From Porites lobata (Eukaryota; Cnidaria; Anthozoa; Scleractinia; Poritidae), in NCBI GenBank assembly GCA_942486035.1, contig CALNXK010000102.1, positions 324,501 to 388,500 of the forward strand: DNA of 64,000 nucleotides, read 5' to 3'. Shown here one piece after another: positions 23,246-35,899 of the stretch; position 1 is the first letter of the stretch, and each line of letters begins with the position of its first letter. The notes under the pieces are model-generated. The model made no database searches and had not been told where the DNA came from. It saw nothing but the letters and a program-made list of their open reading frames with translations. Both the position numbers and the translations under genes were made by a program.

Positions 23246-24359
23246 TGCAAATAACGGATGAGTGTGATGTAGAATGATAAGGTGTTTTCTCTAGATCTCA
23301 AGGACCGTATATTCAAAATGAGCTCTATGATGATGTGAATATTTGACAAAAACAAACAAACATCACAACGGAACATTAAGTTTTGTTTTCATACCTGCAA
23401 TAAAAATTGTAAAGAAATTGTCCACCAAGTCATCCATTTCAATCTCCGAATTCTCCTGCGCTTCTTTGACAATGTGCTGCAATATATCATTTGGTGTCTT
23501 CTTCCCATTTCGTAAAGCCAAAACCCTCTCTTCGATGACGTTTTTGGCAAAGTAACGTAGATACTTTATAGCTTCAATGACTGAATTTTGAAAGGGAAAT
23601 GCAGATATCTGGAACATCCAAAATGGATTTTGTGTATTCGCTTGCATTCCTTCCAGTGTTTTGGACACGGCGCTTGGAAATGGCGAGCCTGGATTTCGTA
23701 TATTGTCGAGATTTAAGCTAAAACCAACCTGAAATGAAATATTCTTGTTGCTAAACCTTTAAGCAGTATTATTAGAAACTTATATCCACTTTTTTTCACT
23801 CCACTTTTCAAAAACTCATTAATAATTCATAAAGAAAAAACAAGAGAAATCAATGTTTAATGAGCGTTTAGGCCATCCTCTTCAAGTTTTTTCTCCGTCT
23901 AGCGACGTCCGACCGACCCAAATTTTTGTCATGTTCAAACAAAAAGAAAAAAAGTAACGACGTAGTTAAACCATTTTTCTCTTGAAATAATTCTTTTAAT
24001 CTGAAAAATGAGCATAGTAACAACATAGAGAAAAACAGGAACAAAAACAGGAACATTTTTTACAGTATATTGTACATTTTGTAAATCCAAATATGTAAAT
24101 GTTTACTTTTAACGTCATCCTGGGGTACCAGGGCCTCCTATTCCGAGACTTCTTGTGATCTTTTTTTTTTTAGGTTTTTTTTTTTTTCAATCCGACCGAC
24201 CGACCCAATATCAGGAAACGCATTCGACGCTAAACGAAAAAAAAAAGGGGGGGATGGGGGCGGGTGGGGGGGAAGGCGTTATATCTGATAAAGACACGGC
24301 TGAGCGTTACGTCCTGGTACCGGTTCCTAGAAAGCCGAATAAACTATCCTTCAACTAGC

Positions 24360-24940
24360 GTCAAATCCACGATCAAATTTCTTATTCCTGGGATAACTAA
24401 TCGTGGGTTAAAAAAGAGTTCCTGAAAGAGAAATAAACCCGCGATTAACTTATCCCAGCTAGTTTTTCGGATGATTGCTTTTAAAAAATATAGCGCGAAA
24501 ATGTTTAGGCACGGGTGAAGTAAAGGGAAAATGGTGGAAAGTGAAGTGGTCGAGGTTGAATCAAAGGAGAAGAAGAAGAGGAAACCACATTCTTCATCTA
24601 CCTAGAAATAATTGTCCCAGTTTTTAATAACATAGTTCTTATATTCAATCAGCAGTCCACAGTCCGCAGTCCATGTTTTATACTGACCAAATTTATTACA
24701 TAAAGTAGTAACCACGTTGGCAACAGCTTATGTTTTCTCCTCGTCTGTCTCTTGAGGTCGTTATTGAGGACTTCTACCAAATATTTCATTGATTCTCGGC
24801 CAAACCTGTATCTTCTGAGAAGTTCTTCGTCAGTGAATTGGTCGAGACCAGAGGCATAATGCTGTCGGAACTTTTTTTCACGTATTTGTGTCAACGGTAA
24901 GTCCGCCATTTTGTTTGTTTTTACAAACTTTTTCCCCGAT
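24360..24940 (-). mobile_element. PIF/Harbinger transposon fragment
   Basis: 24909-24649 (minus) encodes an 86-residue segment starting MADLPLTQIREKKFRQHYA. It includes LLRRYRFGRESMKYLVEVLN and RQTRRKHKLLPTWLLLYV, the N-terminal part of HARBI1-type nucleases. It then stops, without the catalytic DDE residues. A palindrome with gggataactaatcgtgggtt / aacccgcgattaacttatccc lies at 24390-24465. The piece is in intron 1 of the P450 copy 1 pseudogene, on the same strand. Confidence 0.75.
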
Positions 24941-26103
24941 TAGTGAATTAATCGACCTCGCTAGGTGAGTTAAATTTTGCATTAAATCAAAATATCGACT
25001 TGGGAGAATGGGTTCAAGATTTAGGCCTGACTATATCTGGGATCTGGGATGGTTTGACTGGACAAACGAATTGACAAATGTTACTTCAACTTCGTCCCCA
25101 GGCCAGTTTGCGCCGTATCCGAGTGAGCAGAGGAAGCTTCGAACCGAGCGCAAACAGGCTACGTCGCATCCGAAAAACCGAAGACGACTGGGAACGAGGC
25201 TGAGGTTACTTATGATTGGTCTATGGTATTCAAACCAATCATATGTGACTCCGCATGTCCACTTAAACGATTCCAGAAATCGTGGCGCCTAAGGTGAGAG
25301 AATTTAATGAACGAAGAAGCATCACACGTCAAATACTCTCAGTTTAAACTCAGCCAATCAGGAAAGTCCACCAAAAGCATAAATAATCATAATTCCAACA
25401 GTTAATACCTTGCCATTTAATGTCGAGGATGACTCTTTTTAAATTCGTCCACCATCCTGACAGGCGTTTTACCATCGGCATATTTCCTCAGATTTTGCAG
25501 AAAGTCGCCACAAATCGAATTAAAAGCCTCCATCGAGTTCATTAGATACTTCCTGTGAAATCCCGGTTCTAACATTGCTCGCTTAAGACGCCAAGCGTCG
25601 TGATCGACTTCTGTCAAAATCCCCTGCCCCGCAGCTCGTTGGCCGAACACGCTGCTGACTTTGGAGTAAAGTCCTGGCTCTTTGGGCAAATTTAGTGTGA
25701 TGAGGGCTTTTTTGGCCATATCAGGATCAGACAGGATAACAACGGGAATAAAGAACATCCACACAACGTAAACCGATCCGTATTGCCGATACCAGTTCAT
25801 CAATATCATGGTCACGCTTCCCTTCTCTCCATCTCTCTTCATTTCTCGTCGAAAAAAAGGGACATTGCCAGTGAAAAAGCCATCTCTTGGAGGCCCTGGA
25901 ATGTGCTCGTAACGCAAATGCTGATGATGGACATACAAAGCGAACGACAAAAATCCAAGGAGAAGAAAAAAAATCGGGGGTAACGTCCAGTAAATCAACG
26001 TTAGAACCATTGCAACTGAGATTTGCAGAAGATGCTTAACTCCCTAACGAAAGTAATTGAAAATCGTGTGACAAACAGATGAACAAATAAAGCTGCAATA
26101 TCG

Positions 26104-26842
26104 TATTAGAGTGATTTTACTTGAACCGTGAAACAGATAATAGCAATTAGTGTATAAGATAGCTACAAATAAACAAAAAAAGACAATACAATTAGTGCAT
26201 AATAGTGCGTAGTATTCTACTACCTATAGATGGTTTTCACAGTGACGTCATCAAATTGTAAAGTCAAAATAGCGAGGTATTACGAATTCTTATTTACGCT
26301 AGGATGAAGATAAACAAAAAGTTAATCTTTGTACAAGTTTTCAGTCCCATAGCATGTTTCATTTCGAAAATACAGCAATTTGAACTTCCGAGTTTTCAGA
26401 GTGCGTGACAGCAAAATAGGAATGCTGTCTCGTTGAAAAAAAGTCTCTCCTCTTGATTTTCAGTAGTATAACCATTTCAAGTATTAGAAGATATGTTTAT
26501 GCGCACGTAGGCTAGTTCTCGAGTGAAAAGAAGGAGCTTTTATAGAACAAGTGAACTCCAGATGTTTTTGTTGATTTTCGGCGGCCATATTGGTGCACCA
26601 AAACTGTGCACCAATATGGCGTCGCCATACAGAGCTCTACAAAGATGCGTGAAACGTTTCGGCAAATAACTCAGAAACTGTGGGCCAAAAAGACCTGAGA
26701 CTTGGATAAATTGTTTAAAAATTAGTCTTTTATAACATATCATTTTCTTGGCTTCTTTCACTAGTGACGGTTTTCAATTTATTTTTTTGTTGCGTGACAG
26801 TGAAAACGATATATTTCACGAGTTAAGTAAAATCACTCTAGC
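26104..26842. mobile_element. inverted-repeat element upstream of P450 copy 1
   Basis: Perfect 16-bp ends, AGAGTGATTTTACTT at 26107 and AAGTAAAATCACTCT ending near 26839. A second inverted pair is nested inside: gatggttttcacagtgacg (26229) and cgtgacagtgaaaacgat (26793). A short palindrome, ccatattggtgcac / gtgcaccaatatgg, is at 26585-26620. The element lies about 100 bp upstream of the start codon and is missing from copy 2. Confidence 0.7.
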
Positions 26843-27534
26843 GCTAATAAACAAACCAACTCTAGCGATATAACCAAACACACGGACACAAAGTGGAGCT
26901 TCTTTTTATTTCTTAAACTCATTAATTTATTCATAAACGAATACAAAAGAAAATACACCTGTCCAAATTAATGCTTCAAAATGAGCGGTTGGAAATCAGT
27001 AGAAAAATTCATTATATTTCCATCGTTAATTTTCTTTTTCTAAAATCAGTTTTTTTTCGAGAAGTAATACTAAACATTCCAGGCAGTATTTCACCACAAT
27101 ATCAAATATCTCGGAGTTCGTCAAAAATACATCATTGTGCATCTTATTTTCAACGCTCTTGCCGGTGTTACTGTCAAACCGAACTAATGTTTCATGAGTG
27201 TTTGAAAATCAGATGAAAAACTGCTCATGCATTTTTCCATCCTTAATTTCTCCTTCTAAAATCATTTTGTTTGAGAAGTAATATCAAGCATTCGACACAG
27301 TGTTTCATCACCAGATGAAACACTGCGTCTCATGCTTGATATACTACTTGAAACCATCTAGGTCTATTTAGATCAAGAGAGTAAAAATATTACAAACAGT
27401 AAAACGACTTTCGCGCTGCCGCGGTAAAAAGAACGCCTGGTCGCATGTTAATCGGAAGTTGGCCAGTTAGGGAGAACAAAATATACAGTCCATCTTGGAA
27501 AAGTATCCAGTCATCTGAAAACTGTTATTAGGGA

Positions 27535-27912
27535 TCGGGAGCTTAAGCAACGACCACGGCGACGGCAACTAGAACGGCAAAAACTCAATTGGTTTATAGT
27601 AGCAAAACAATAACTTTGCACGTGCATCACGCTTTTTGTACATTTCTTTGCCGTGATAGCACGACTACAGCGTGAAATTAAAGTGCCTAATTTCACGTTT
27701 TGTCAAGGACGGGAACACAAGACAACGACTTTCTTTTTCAATTTCTGAACTTTGATACAGTCCTTTAGAATTCAACTCCAAAAAAATTTGCCAACATTTG
27801 ACGAGTTAAACGAGATGGAATAAGCGCGATAAAGTTTGAGGCAGCGCAAATTCACTTTTTAAGTGACGTTTTTATAGCCGTCGCCCTCGTTGTTGCTTTT
27901 AAAGCTTCCTAA
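27535..27912. mobile_element. MITE with gagcttaagcaacgac ends
   Basis: Inverted ends ggagcttaagcaacgaccac (27538) and gttgttgcttttaaagcttcc (27890-27910), with gccgtcgcc/ggcgacggc inside. Its interior (tttgcacgtgcatcac, ctttgccgt, aatttcacgtttt) matches the split copy at 190-322 plus 1302-1380. Non-coding. Confidence 0.75.
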
Positions 27913-27999
27913 TATTTTAAAACACTTAATGACTGGTCCCGAGGGAAACAGTTAATTTTGTTTCCCGATAATTCAATGTTTCCCGAGGAGGAGCCGATT

Positions 28000-30549
28000 T
28001 GTTATATAGCCCACGAAGAAGTTTGAATTGTGGCAAAATAGCTTTTTGGGTACGTAGTTATTGGCAACTTAGTTCAACTTTATTTGCACTATTCAAATGA
28101 ATTATTCTTACGCATACAGAATGTATAGTTGTGCTATTCAAATATTAATAAATGAAAAATCTAGAGAGGATGTGCACAGTGGCCAAAGGAGACGAGGCTT
28201 TCGAGTTGGCCATTGTCATGTTTGAAATACAATCAGAAAAAAAAAAATTTATATTCGTTAAGATTAACAGCCACATTATTAACATAATCTACACTACAGT
28301 AAATATTGTGCTAACTGAAGCATAGCTTAACCTGGGCGCTCATTCACGCGCCCACGCACAATAAACAGAGGTCATTCTGTGACATCTACTAATTACTGAT
28401 TGGAAAGAAGAAATGTTTTATATTGCTTTCTAAAAGCAGGTTCAGTAAGGGACTTTAAGTGTGCTGGGACACTTTGCCACACTGGAACTGCCTTATATCT
28501 AAACATATATTTGCCGTAGTCTGTGCGAATGTTTGTTATATACAAATTTCCTTGGGTAACTTATATAGTTTTATGAGAGTGTATAAAGTCAGAGAACATA
28601 GCTGGAGAATTTTGAAAATTTTATGTGTAAATACAGCAGTCTTAAATTTTACAATGTTATCAAAATTGAGAATTTCTAGTAAATACAGTTATTTCGAGAA
28701 AGGTTGTCGGAAAAAATGTGCACGCGACAATCCCAAAAAGTAATATGGGATATGGTCAATACACTGTTCCTAATGACTGTAGCTGTCGAACCTACTTTTG
28801 TTGCTTTCCTTTAGCAATCGCAAACATAACATCGCAAACATCCCGTGCCATTCTTCCAAATTTCTTTGAAGAACAGTGCACTCAAAACCACCCATAATAC
28901 CTTTCGGGATTGTCGCGTGCACTTTTTCCGGCAACCTTTCTCGAAATAGCTGTATATAATATGGTGTTGAATGTTCTCTACTGTGAGAAAAAAATATATT
29001 GCAATATGGCAATTTAGGCTTAAGTAGGTTCTTAATTAGGTTCATATTTTCGATGAAAGAGATATGATTGCTGATAACCAGAAAAAATGATAAGCCTAAC
29101 AAACTTATTGCATAATGTTATGAAATGTTATCTATCAGTAATTTCTTGTAATGTAAATTTATAGTCTCGAAGTCAAACTGTGTAGTTAAAATGCTTATCA
29201 TAATTTAACTGTAACCCAAACAGTTTATAAGAACCTGCTTGATATTTGGCTAAACAGATTGTTATATTTTTGTTTAAAAAAATGGCAAATTTCTGCCAGC
29301 AGGTTGTTAAACCACTAGGTTCTTACGAATGGGTTTTTTGCTGTATTGCTCTCCAAAGTTGGATGACAATCTATTAGCAAGTTTTTTTTATGAGTAGATC
29401 AAGATTATAATTATACCAAAGTGGATGAAAGTGAATTTTGAAACAAGTTATTAGTAAAATCCAACTAGTGGTCTATTATCAATGCTGCGTTCTGATTGGT
29501 GGGGCTACCACTAAGCTATATGTTATAGCCCACTAGTAGCGGAAAGTGCCGGCTTTGAAAACCAAAACAATGGCTATTGACTCACTCAGAGCCCATTCGG
29601 GCTCGAGGAATAATCGTTAATTAACCAGACTTACGTACCTGTACGTGTTGGACGATTTTTTATTAATTTTAATTATTTTTTGTATTTTAATGTTTGTTAC
29701 AGTAAAAACCTGCGAGTAAGAACCTACATTTTCGGGAGTTAGCCTAAACAGGTTTTTATTTAAATGGTAGTTAACACAATTTTAGGGCAGTTAGGTTCTT
29801 AAATAGGTATAGGTTAGTTAGGTTAAATAGGTTTAAATATTGTTCGCTTACCACTGTACCTCAGTCTGAATAGTATGCTGATTTATTGTTGCGTTTTATT
29901 GATGTACAGTATTTCAAAATGCGATACAACAATATTAACCTCTTGCACTTTACTTTATCCTAGCTGGTTGTTCATGAGGAAATGCGAGTGTGGGAAAATG
30001 CAGCAATAAGTAAAACATTTATAAAGTTAAAATTCTACACTAAAAGGTTTAATTTTCAACAACTAGACCTCAAAATTGCACAGTCAATATAACAACTAGG
30101 ATGATGAAATAATAAACAGCACCATGGGAACATCTAGTCATTGACTTCAAATTGCGGGCAACCAGAGGAGCCAGCAATTCTAATCTCCATATTGCTATTG
30201 CACGTGTGCGGCAAGTATTTAGCCGGCATGCTAAGAATGAATGGAATGCGTAGAACGCAATCTAAATACAAGCCGTTTGGACTTTCTATCACTCGCATTC
30301 TGATCAAGTGTGTTTTTGACCTATCACGTAAAACTTAAGCAAAGCACAGCGTTGGAAAAAGAGCGTTTGAATCGATCTCGCCTACGCTCACTAACCTTTG
30401 GTTATTAGTAGTAAATAACAATGTTATTGGCTGGTACAAAATGCCTGTTATATTTTTTCAAAGTTAAGTGCACAGTATAAACTTGACAACCTCATTCCTA
30501 GGAACGATATGTTATAATCTTGAATGAGTTATAGTCTGGGAATTTTTAA
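28000..30549. other. 3' flank of P450 copy 2, repeat-rich, no gene
   Basis: An inverted pair at 28690-28740 and 28900-28955 (tttcgagaaaggttgtcgg and complement) is a MITE and accounts for the open frames there. 29200-29450 matches 18915-19170 in unit 1. 30020-30170 and 30420-30490 match 38290-38470 in unit 3, with a ~250-bp insertion between them in unit 2. No coding exon was found. Confidence 0.5.
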
Positions 30550-32746
30550 CTACCTCTGAGTTAAAGTGCATATTACACCATCTTGAGGCCTTAATAACAT
30601 TTTTTCTTTGACTTGGGCTGTTTGGCCAGGAAGGATCTCAAACTTGAATTCTCTGAGGACCCTTGACATTACAACTTTAGCCTCAAATTGAGCTAACGTC
30701 TTTCCAATGCAAGTTCTAGGTCCCAGAAAAAATGGAAAATACGCAAATTGCATCGGAGGCACTTTGCCAGATGTGGAAAAGCGATCTGGATCAAAATCCT
30801 CTGGAGATTCCCAGAACTCAGGAGAGTTGTGAATATTAAAACAAGAAACACCTACTGGTGTTTTAGCTGGTATTTTGTAACCACCGAAAATGTCTTCCTT
30901 TTGGAGAATTCTATGGGCGGAGGCAACTGGAGGATATTTTCGCAGGGCTTCCTTCAGTGTCTGGTCAAGGTATTGAAGTTGGCCAAGATCTTCATACTCA
31001 ACAGCCTCACGATGACCAAGAACTTCATCCACCTCTTTCAAAATCCTGTCAAGAATTTTTAACAAAACGAATCACTGCCGGAAAACACTGAAAAAGAAGT
31101 CCACGGAGTTTATCTGGTATGAACATTTTTCTTATTGTGACAGGAATGGTTGTGGAATCGTTCAGACAGAGAAAAGAGAACAACCAAGAGTCAATTTGGA
31201 GGACATGAAATATCTCTCTAGTTTCTAAGTCCTTCTGAGCCCATTGAACGGGGCCTGATTCCGGCAAATTAAGACTATATTCACACTTTATTATATCCAT
31301 TTTGAAATCACTGGTGATCGCAGCAATCTGATTGGCTCTCAGCAGCGTGATTTATTCACAAATCACACTATTTTTTGCTCTTAATCGCATCTGTTCTAAA
31401 TCGCGTCAGTTCTGTTTGAAATCGCACCATTTTCGCTTTATATTGTATCATTTCTTTTTCGGATACAAAATGTCATGAAATGTAAAAGCCTATTTGTTTC
31501 CGCTTTTCAACAAACGGGCTTCTAGGTCAAATAAATATTCGAATACTGACCGATTCTGCGATTTAAAATGGCTTCAGGACTGGGAACTCTCATGACTACC
31601 TCGCGTGTGAATTTACTGCTCATTACGCGTGCAGAAGTGCAGAGATGAATCTGAAATCTGCAACTTGAAACGATTCCATTTTGAATAATAAATTCATTAA
31701 AAGAATCTCGGGGGATACGATTGACCTGGCTTGACTGTAACAGTTTACGCCACATACCTTTCTTCAATCCTTGGATGGCGCAGAATTTCGTACAGAGTAA
31801 ATGAGAGCTGACTAGATGTTGTTTCTTGCCCTATTTGAGTTTAAAATGCAATGCAAATCCAAAGAAATCAGTGAAGGTAAAAAGGTTCTGTTTCAGAACT
31901 TTTACATTCATAATACCACATAAATAAATAAAAAAAATCAAGGCAAATCCCAGGGCAGAGGAGGTCTTTTAATGAAAGGCGATAAAGGCATGTTCGTGCA
32001 GATTTCTAAAGGGGCTAGTAGGGGCTTAAAACTAAGATTTCGTTGTCAAGAGGGGAATCGCGAGATGTTTTTAGACGTGATAAAACACTTGCTTGAGTGT
32101 TTTAAACTTTTTCAAAAACGTCCCGGGGTACTCCGGTCCATTTCATAGCGTATAAATTATATATTCCCGTTTTAAAAGTGTTGATTAAAAAATGTCAAAC
32201 GGCAACACCCGAAATTACAGAGGTTGTCAAGCCAGTTGTGCAAATACATTGTGAAACTGAGATACACAATTTAAGCGTTTACTTGCCCTAATCAGAACCG
32301 TATAAGAGGAAAGGCATTTCTTGAGAAGAGTTTCAAATCCAGCTACAACGCGAAGTAATGGGCATTGATAGTTTCTACGGTATTGCTAACTGGTAAGAAT
32401 TGTTTAACTCGCCCTTTGCTTGTCTAGAGGATGGCTATTTGTTTGTCTCATTAACATATGCCTTTCATTCTCTGTTCAAGCTATAAGAATAAATTCTCTG
32501 AATATTGAAAGAGCATAACAATTTCAGTTATCTTTGAAAATTTGAGCCCTATATACCGAATAGTTTCGGAGAAATTATGTTTGAAAAAATCGAAACTTTT
32601 CTTTTAAAGAATGTATGGGCTCATCAACGTTTTTGCCACTCAGCAATTTTTGCAGTTTCGATGGCTGTTATTTCCTTTTTTATTGGTCTTATTGCTTGCA
32701 ATGAGCTGAAAATTGCTCAAATTTCCTTCTACGGGCTAAGTCGTAC

Positions 32747-32784
<38 letters not shown>

Positions 32785-35670
32785 ATTCGCCTTTTCCAAA
32801 TATATTACTGATGACCCGCCAGCAATAGCAGGTTAGCAAATTGCTCTGTTGAAATGTCGATGCAAGTCATACTTGCATTTGGTGGTCTGTGAAGGGTACA
32901 GATAAAAAATTGATTGGCATTTAATAAATAAATAAATAAATAAATAACGATTCAGCGGTAGCACATTCACTAAATGGTTCTTCGTCTATCAGATTCATGG
33001 TCGAATTTGAATTTAGAGATGTAGGTCAGTTTCTGAGGAGAGGGGAAACTGGGGTACCGGAGAAAAACCTCTCGGAGCAAGGAAGAAGACCAACAACAAA
33101 CTCAACCCACACATGGCGTCGACGCCGGAATTAAAACCCGGGCCACATTGGTGGGAGGCGAGTGCTCTCACCGCTGCGCCACCCTTGCCCCCCAGGAACC
33201 TAAACTTCCAACCGTCGCCCGGTTAGCTCAGTTGGATAAGCGCCGGTCTACCGAGCGGGAGGCCGCTGGTTCAAGTCCCGGCCGGACTAACACTCGGGGT
33301 CTTTAAATAACTGAGGAGAAAGTGATGCCTTTGTAGAGACATCTGCAAACGTTAGACTTTCTAGTCTTCTCGGATAAGGACGATAAACCCTAGGCCCCGT
33401 CTCACGACCCTTGCATATATGAATTCTGTGGGACTTTAAAGAACCCACACACTGTTCGTAAAGAGTAGAGGACGTAGTCCCCGGTGAGGTGGTCTATCTC
33501 TCATGGGGGGAGGGACTGTTACGGGCCCGCATGCAGTAATTGGCGTCATGCTGTTGGGGTGACCCTGCCAATAATTGGCGAATCTAATAAAATAAAATAA
33601 AGCTGTTGAAAATGGCTGGTTGTTGCAGACATATTCAATGGTTACGCTTGCGGGATGTGAATTTTTAGAAAAACAAACAAACAAACAACACGATGGAACA
33701 TAAAGTTTTGTTTTTATACCTGCAATAAAGATTGTAAAGAAGTTGTCCACCATGTCATCCATATCAAACTCCGAATCCTCTTGTGCTCCTTTGACGATGT
33801 GCTGCAATATATCATTAGGTGTCTCGTCTCCATTGTGTAAAGCCAAGCCCCGCTCTTCGATGACGTTTTTGGCAAAGTAACGAAGATATCTTATAGCTTC
33901 AACGACTGAATTTTGAAAGGGAAATGCAGATATCTGGAACATCCAAAATGGATTTTGTAAATTCGCTTGCATTCCTTCCAGTGTTTTTGACACGGCGCTT
34001 GGAAATGGCGAGTCTGGATTTCCTACATTGTTCAGATTTATGCCAAAACCAACCTGAAATGAAATATTATTGTTGTTAAACCTCGCCCCATGTAAGGGAT
34101 TCCGGAATTCGAGAAATTTTTGCTTGTGGAATCCGCCCCGGGGGGTACTCCTGGGAATTCTTAGTGGGAGTGTGCCGCCCCGTTCCTCAAATCCTGACCC
34201 GATTTCAGACCAAAAAAAGTAATTTTCCACACCCGTTTTCAAATTGGGTGTCCTGTGGTGAAAGTTGAAAATCTTTATTGCCAATTTTTCTCATGCTTCA
34301 CCGAACCGATTTTGGCAGATTTTTAGTATGTTGTTAAATAGCCATCCAACAATTAAATGGCGTTGCAAAAAATTCTGTTGCAATTGGTTTGATGCTAAAC
34401 CATAATTTGACTGCACTAGTGTTGTCTATGTTGAGTATGCTTAGAAGTTTGAAGTAAGGTGCACTACTTTCTCCATTATGGCTAAAAATATGCAGCGTCC
34501 ATAGTATACACTTATTTTGTTTTGTTTGGACCTTCTACTTTGGTATGTGTTTCCCTAACTCATAATTTAACTCGCTTCTTTCTTGATCTGTTTATGTTCC
34601 ATCGTCGCTATTCGAACTGCCGAGTTTGGGGGCCATATATATGAAGTTTTACCAAAGAGAAGCTTGTAAAACAACAAAAGTGTTCCATATGCAACAAGCA
34701 TTTCTCACCACTAAAAATGATGCGATTACCCCAGGAGATCAAGGAAAGCTTGATACGAAGAATAAAGTCGCTTCTGTTGGAAAATCTGATGTTAGGAAAA
34801 AAATCTAACCGGCAAACGAAAAAATAAAATTAAAAAAGAATTACAAGCCTAAAGCAAACGACAAAGGAAAAGAAAACAACGCAATTTTTTTTCGAAACCT
34901 GGCCGAGGTTATAAAAGAATGAAAATAATACTAAAATAATAAAGACGTGCCGTTGTCCTAGAAAACATTTCAAAGAGCGCAGCGAATCATGGTAAGTTTC
35001 AATCGGGTAACAAAAAGCCTCACGGTTACATTTCTGACTAGTCACTAAAGTGAAAACCAGCATACAGTACCTTGCCAATAATGTCGAGGGTGACTCTTGC
35101 AAATTCATCCATCATCCTGACAGGCGTTTTACCATCAGCATATTTCCTCAGATTTTCCAGAAAGTCGTCACAAATCGAATTAAAGGCGTCCATCGAATTC
35201 ATTAAATACTTTCTGTGAAATCCGGGTTCTAACATTACTCGCTTACGACGCCAGACATCGTGATCGATTTCCGTCATAATTCCCTGCCCACCAGCTCGTT
35301 GGCCGAACACGCTGCTGAGTTTGGAGTAAAGACGTGGTGATTTGGGCAAATTCAGTGTGATGAGGGCTTTTTTGGCCATGTCAGGGTGAGATACGATAAC
35401 AACGGGATTAAAAAGCATCCACACAACGTAAACCGATCCGTATTGCCGATACCAGTTCATCAATATGATGGTCATGCCCCCGTTTTCTCCATCTCTCTTC
35501 ATTTCTTGTCGAATAAAAGGGACATTGCCAGTGAAAAAGCCATCTCTTGGAGGCCCTGGAATGTGCGCGTAACGCAAATGCTGATGATGGACATACAAAG
35601 CGAACGACAAAAATCCAAGGAGAAGAAAAAAAATCAGGGGTAACGTCCAGTAAATCAACGTTAGAACCAT
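30550..35670 (-). CDS. CYP46A1-like: CYP46-like cytochrome P450 (cholesterol 24-hydroxylase-like), copy 2, complete
   Basis: Exons 35670-35071, 34053-33720, 31830-31758 and 31045-30550 (600+334+73+496 = 1503 nt, 500 residues, TAG at 30550). All junctions are GT-AG, phases 0, 1, 0. The N-terminus is a hydrophobic anchor followed by the HIPGPPR hinge, so it is ER-membrane bound. The I-helix is AGQETTSSQ, completed across exons 2 and 3; the K-helix has EALR; FDPDRF is the PERF-type segment; FFLGPRTCIGK holds the heme-ligand Cys at about residue 448. It resembles vertebrate CYP46A1 throughout (equal length, EVDEVLG...YEDLGQLQYLDQ, TLDIIGKV). CYP46A1 hydroxylates cholesterol at C24; the substrate here is inferred only as a sterol or lipid. 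It is closest to copy 1. Confidence 0.93.
32924..33194 (-). mobile_element. tRNA-derived SINE (minus strand) in P450 copy 2 intron
   Basis: Read on the minus strand it starts near 33194 with GGGCAAGGGTGGCGCAGCGG. A tRNA-like A box (TGGCGCAGCGGTGAGAG) and a B-box-like GGGTTTTAATTCC follow. It ends in an (ATTT)n tail, seen on the plus strand as repeated aaat at 32924-32946. Confidence 0.75.
33217..33603 (+). mobile_element. tRNA-derived SINE (plus strand) in P450 copy 2 intron
   Basis: The head GCCCGGTTAGCTCAGTTGG (A box) and GGTTCAAGTCC (B box) form a tRNA-like region of about 75 nt. A ~300-nt body contains gggactttaaagaaccc, and the element ends with AATCTAATAAAATAAAATAAA. The anticodon arm is not that of a working tRNA. 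It lies back to back with the SINE at 32924-33194. Confidence 0.8.
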
Positions 35671-35899
35671 TTCAACTGAGATTTGCTGAAGATGAATATG
35701 CTTAACTTCCCAAGGCGAGTAATTGAAAATCGTGTGCCATATCAGATGAACAAATACAGCTGCAATATCGTATTGGCATCCTCTTGATTTAAATGATTTA
35801 ATGTTTTCTTACTAGGAAAATCGTCAAGAATCGTCCATTGTAGCAATACGCGTTCCTCTAAAGTCTTTGTCAACGGATATTACAAAAACACACCTCAAA

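Larger units (their letters stand above)
19927..26010 (-). pseudogene. CYP46A1-like: CYP46-like cytochrome P450, copy 1, inactivated
   Basis: Four exons at 26010-25409, 23728-23395, 21636-21564 and 20422-19927 match copies 2 and 3 with all GT-AG sites kept. Exon 1 is 602 nt against 600 in the other copies. Two single-base insertions near its end (in the run AAAAAGAG and in ATTAAATGG) shift the frame to a TAA at 25417-25419, after DEFKKSHPRH. In exon 4 the GAG of the EFKFEILPG segment is TAG (20014-20016). The normal stop is read as TGC (19927-19929), with the next stop at 19918. The heme motif FFLGPRSCLGK, the I-helix AGQETT and the EALR helix are intact at residue level, so decay looks recent. 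A processed product would stop at residue ~197. A sequencing error could explain one lesion but hardly three. Confidence 0.9.
18411..27345 (-). repeat. segmental duplication unit 1 (contains P450 copy 1)
   Basis: Non-coding flanks match unit 2 as well as the exons do. The block at 18420-18545 (ggtctacttagatcaag... through ggagaacaaaat) reappears at 27346-27495. The block at 18915-19170 (the aagaacctgct and ccaaagttggatg motifs) reappears at 29200-29450. The region upstream of exon 1 (26970-27180) reappears at 35900-36125. The matches keep their order, so the unit was duplicated as a whole. Confidence 0.8.

Noticed and set aside
28770..29102. 110-codon minus-strand ORF
   Set aside because: It lies over an inverted-repeat MITE arm (28900-28955) and matches nothing known.
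33436..34284. 282-codon minus-strand ORF
   Set aside because: Only 33720-34053 is exon 2 of P450 copy 2. The flanks are intron and SINE sequence that happen to be open.
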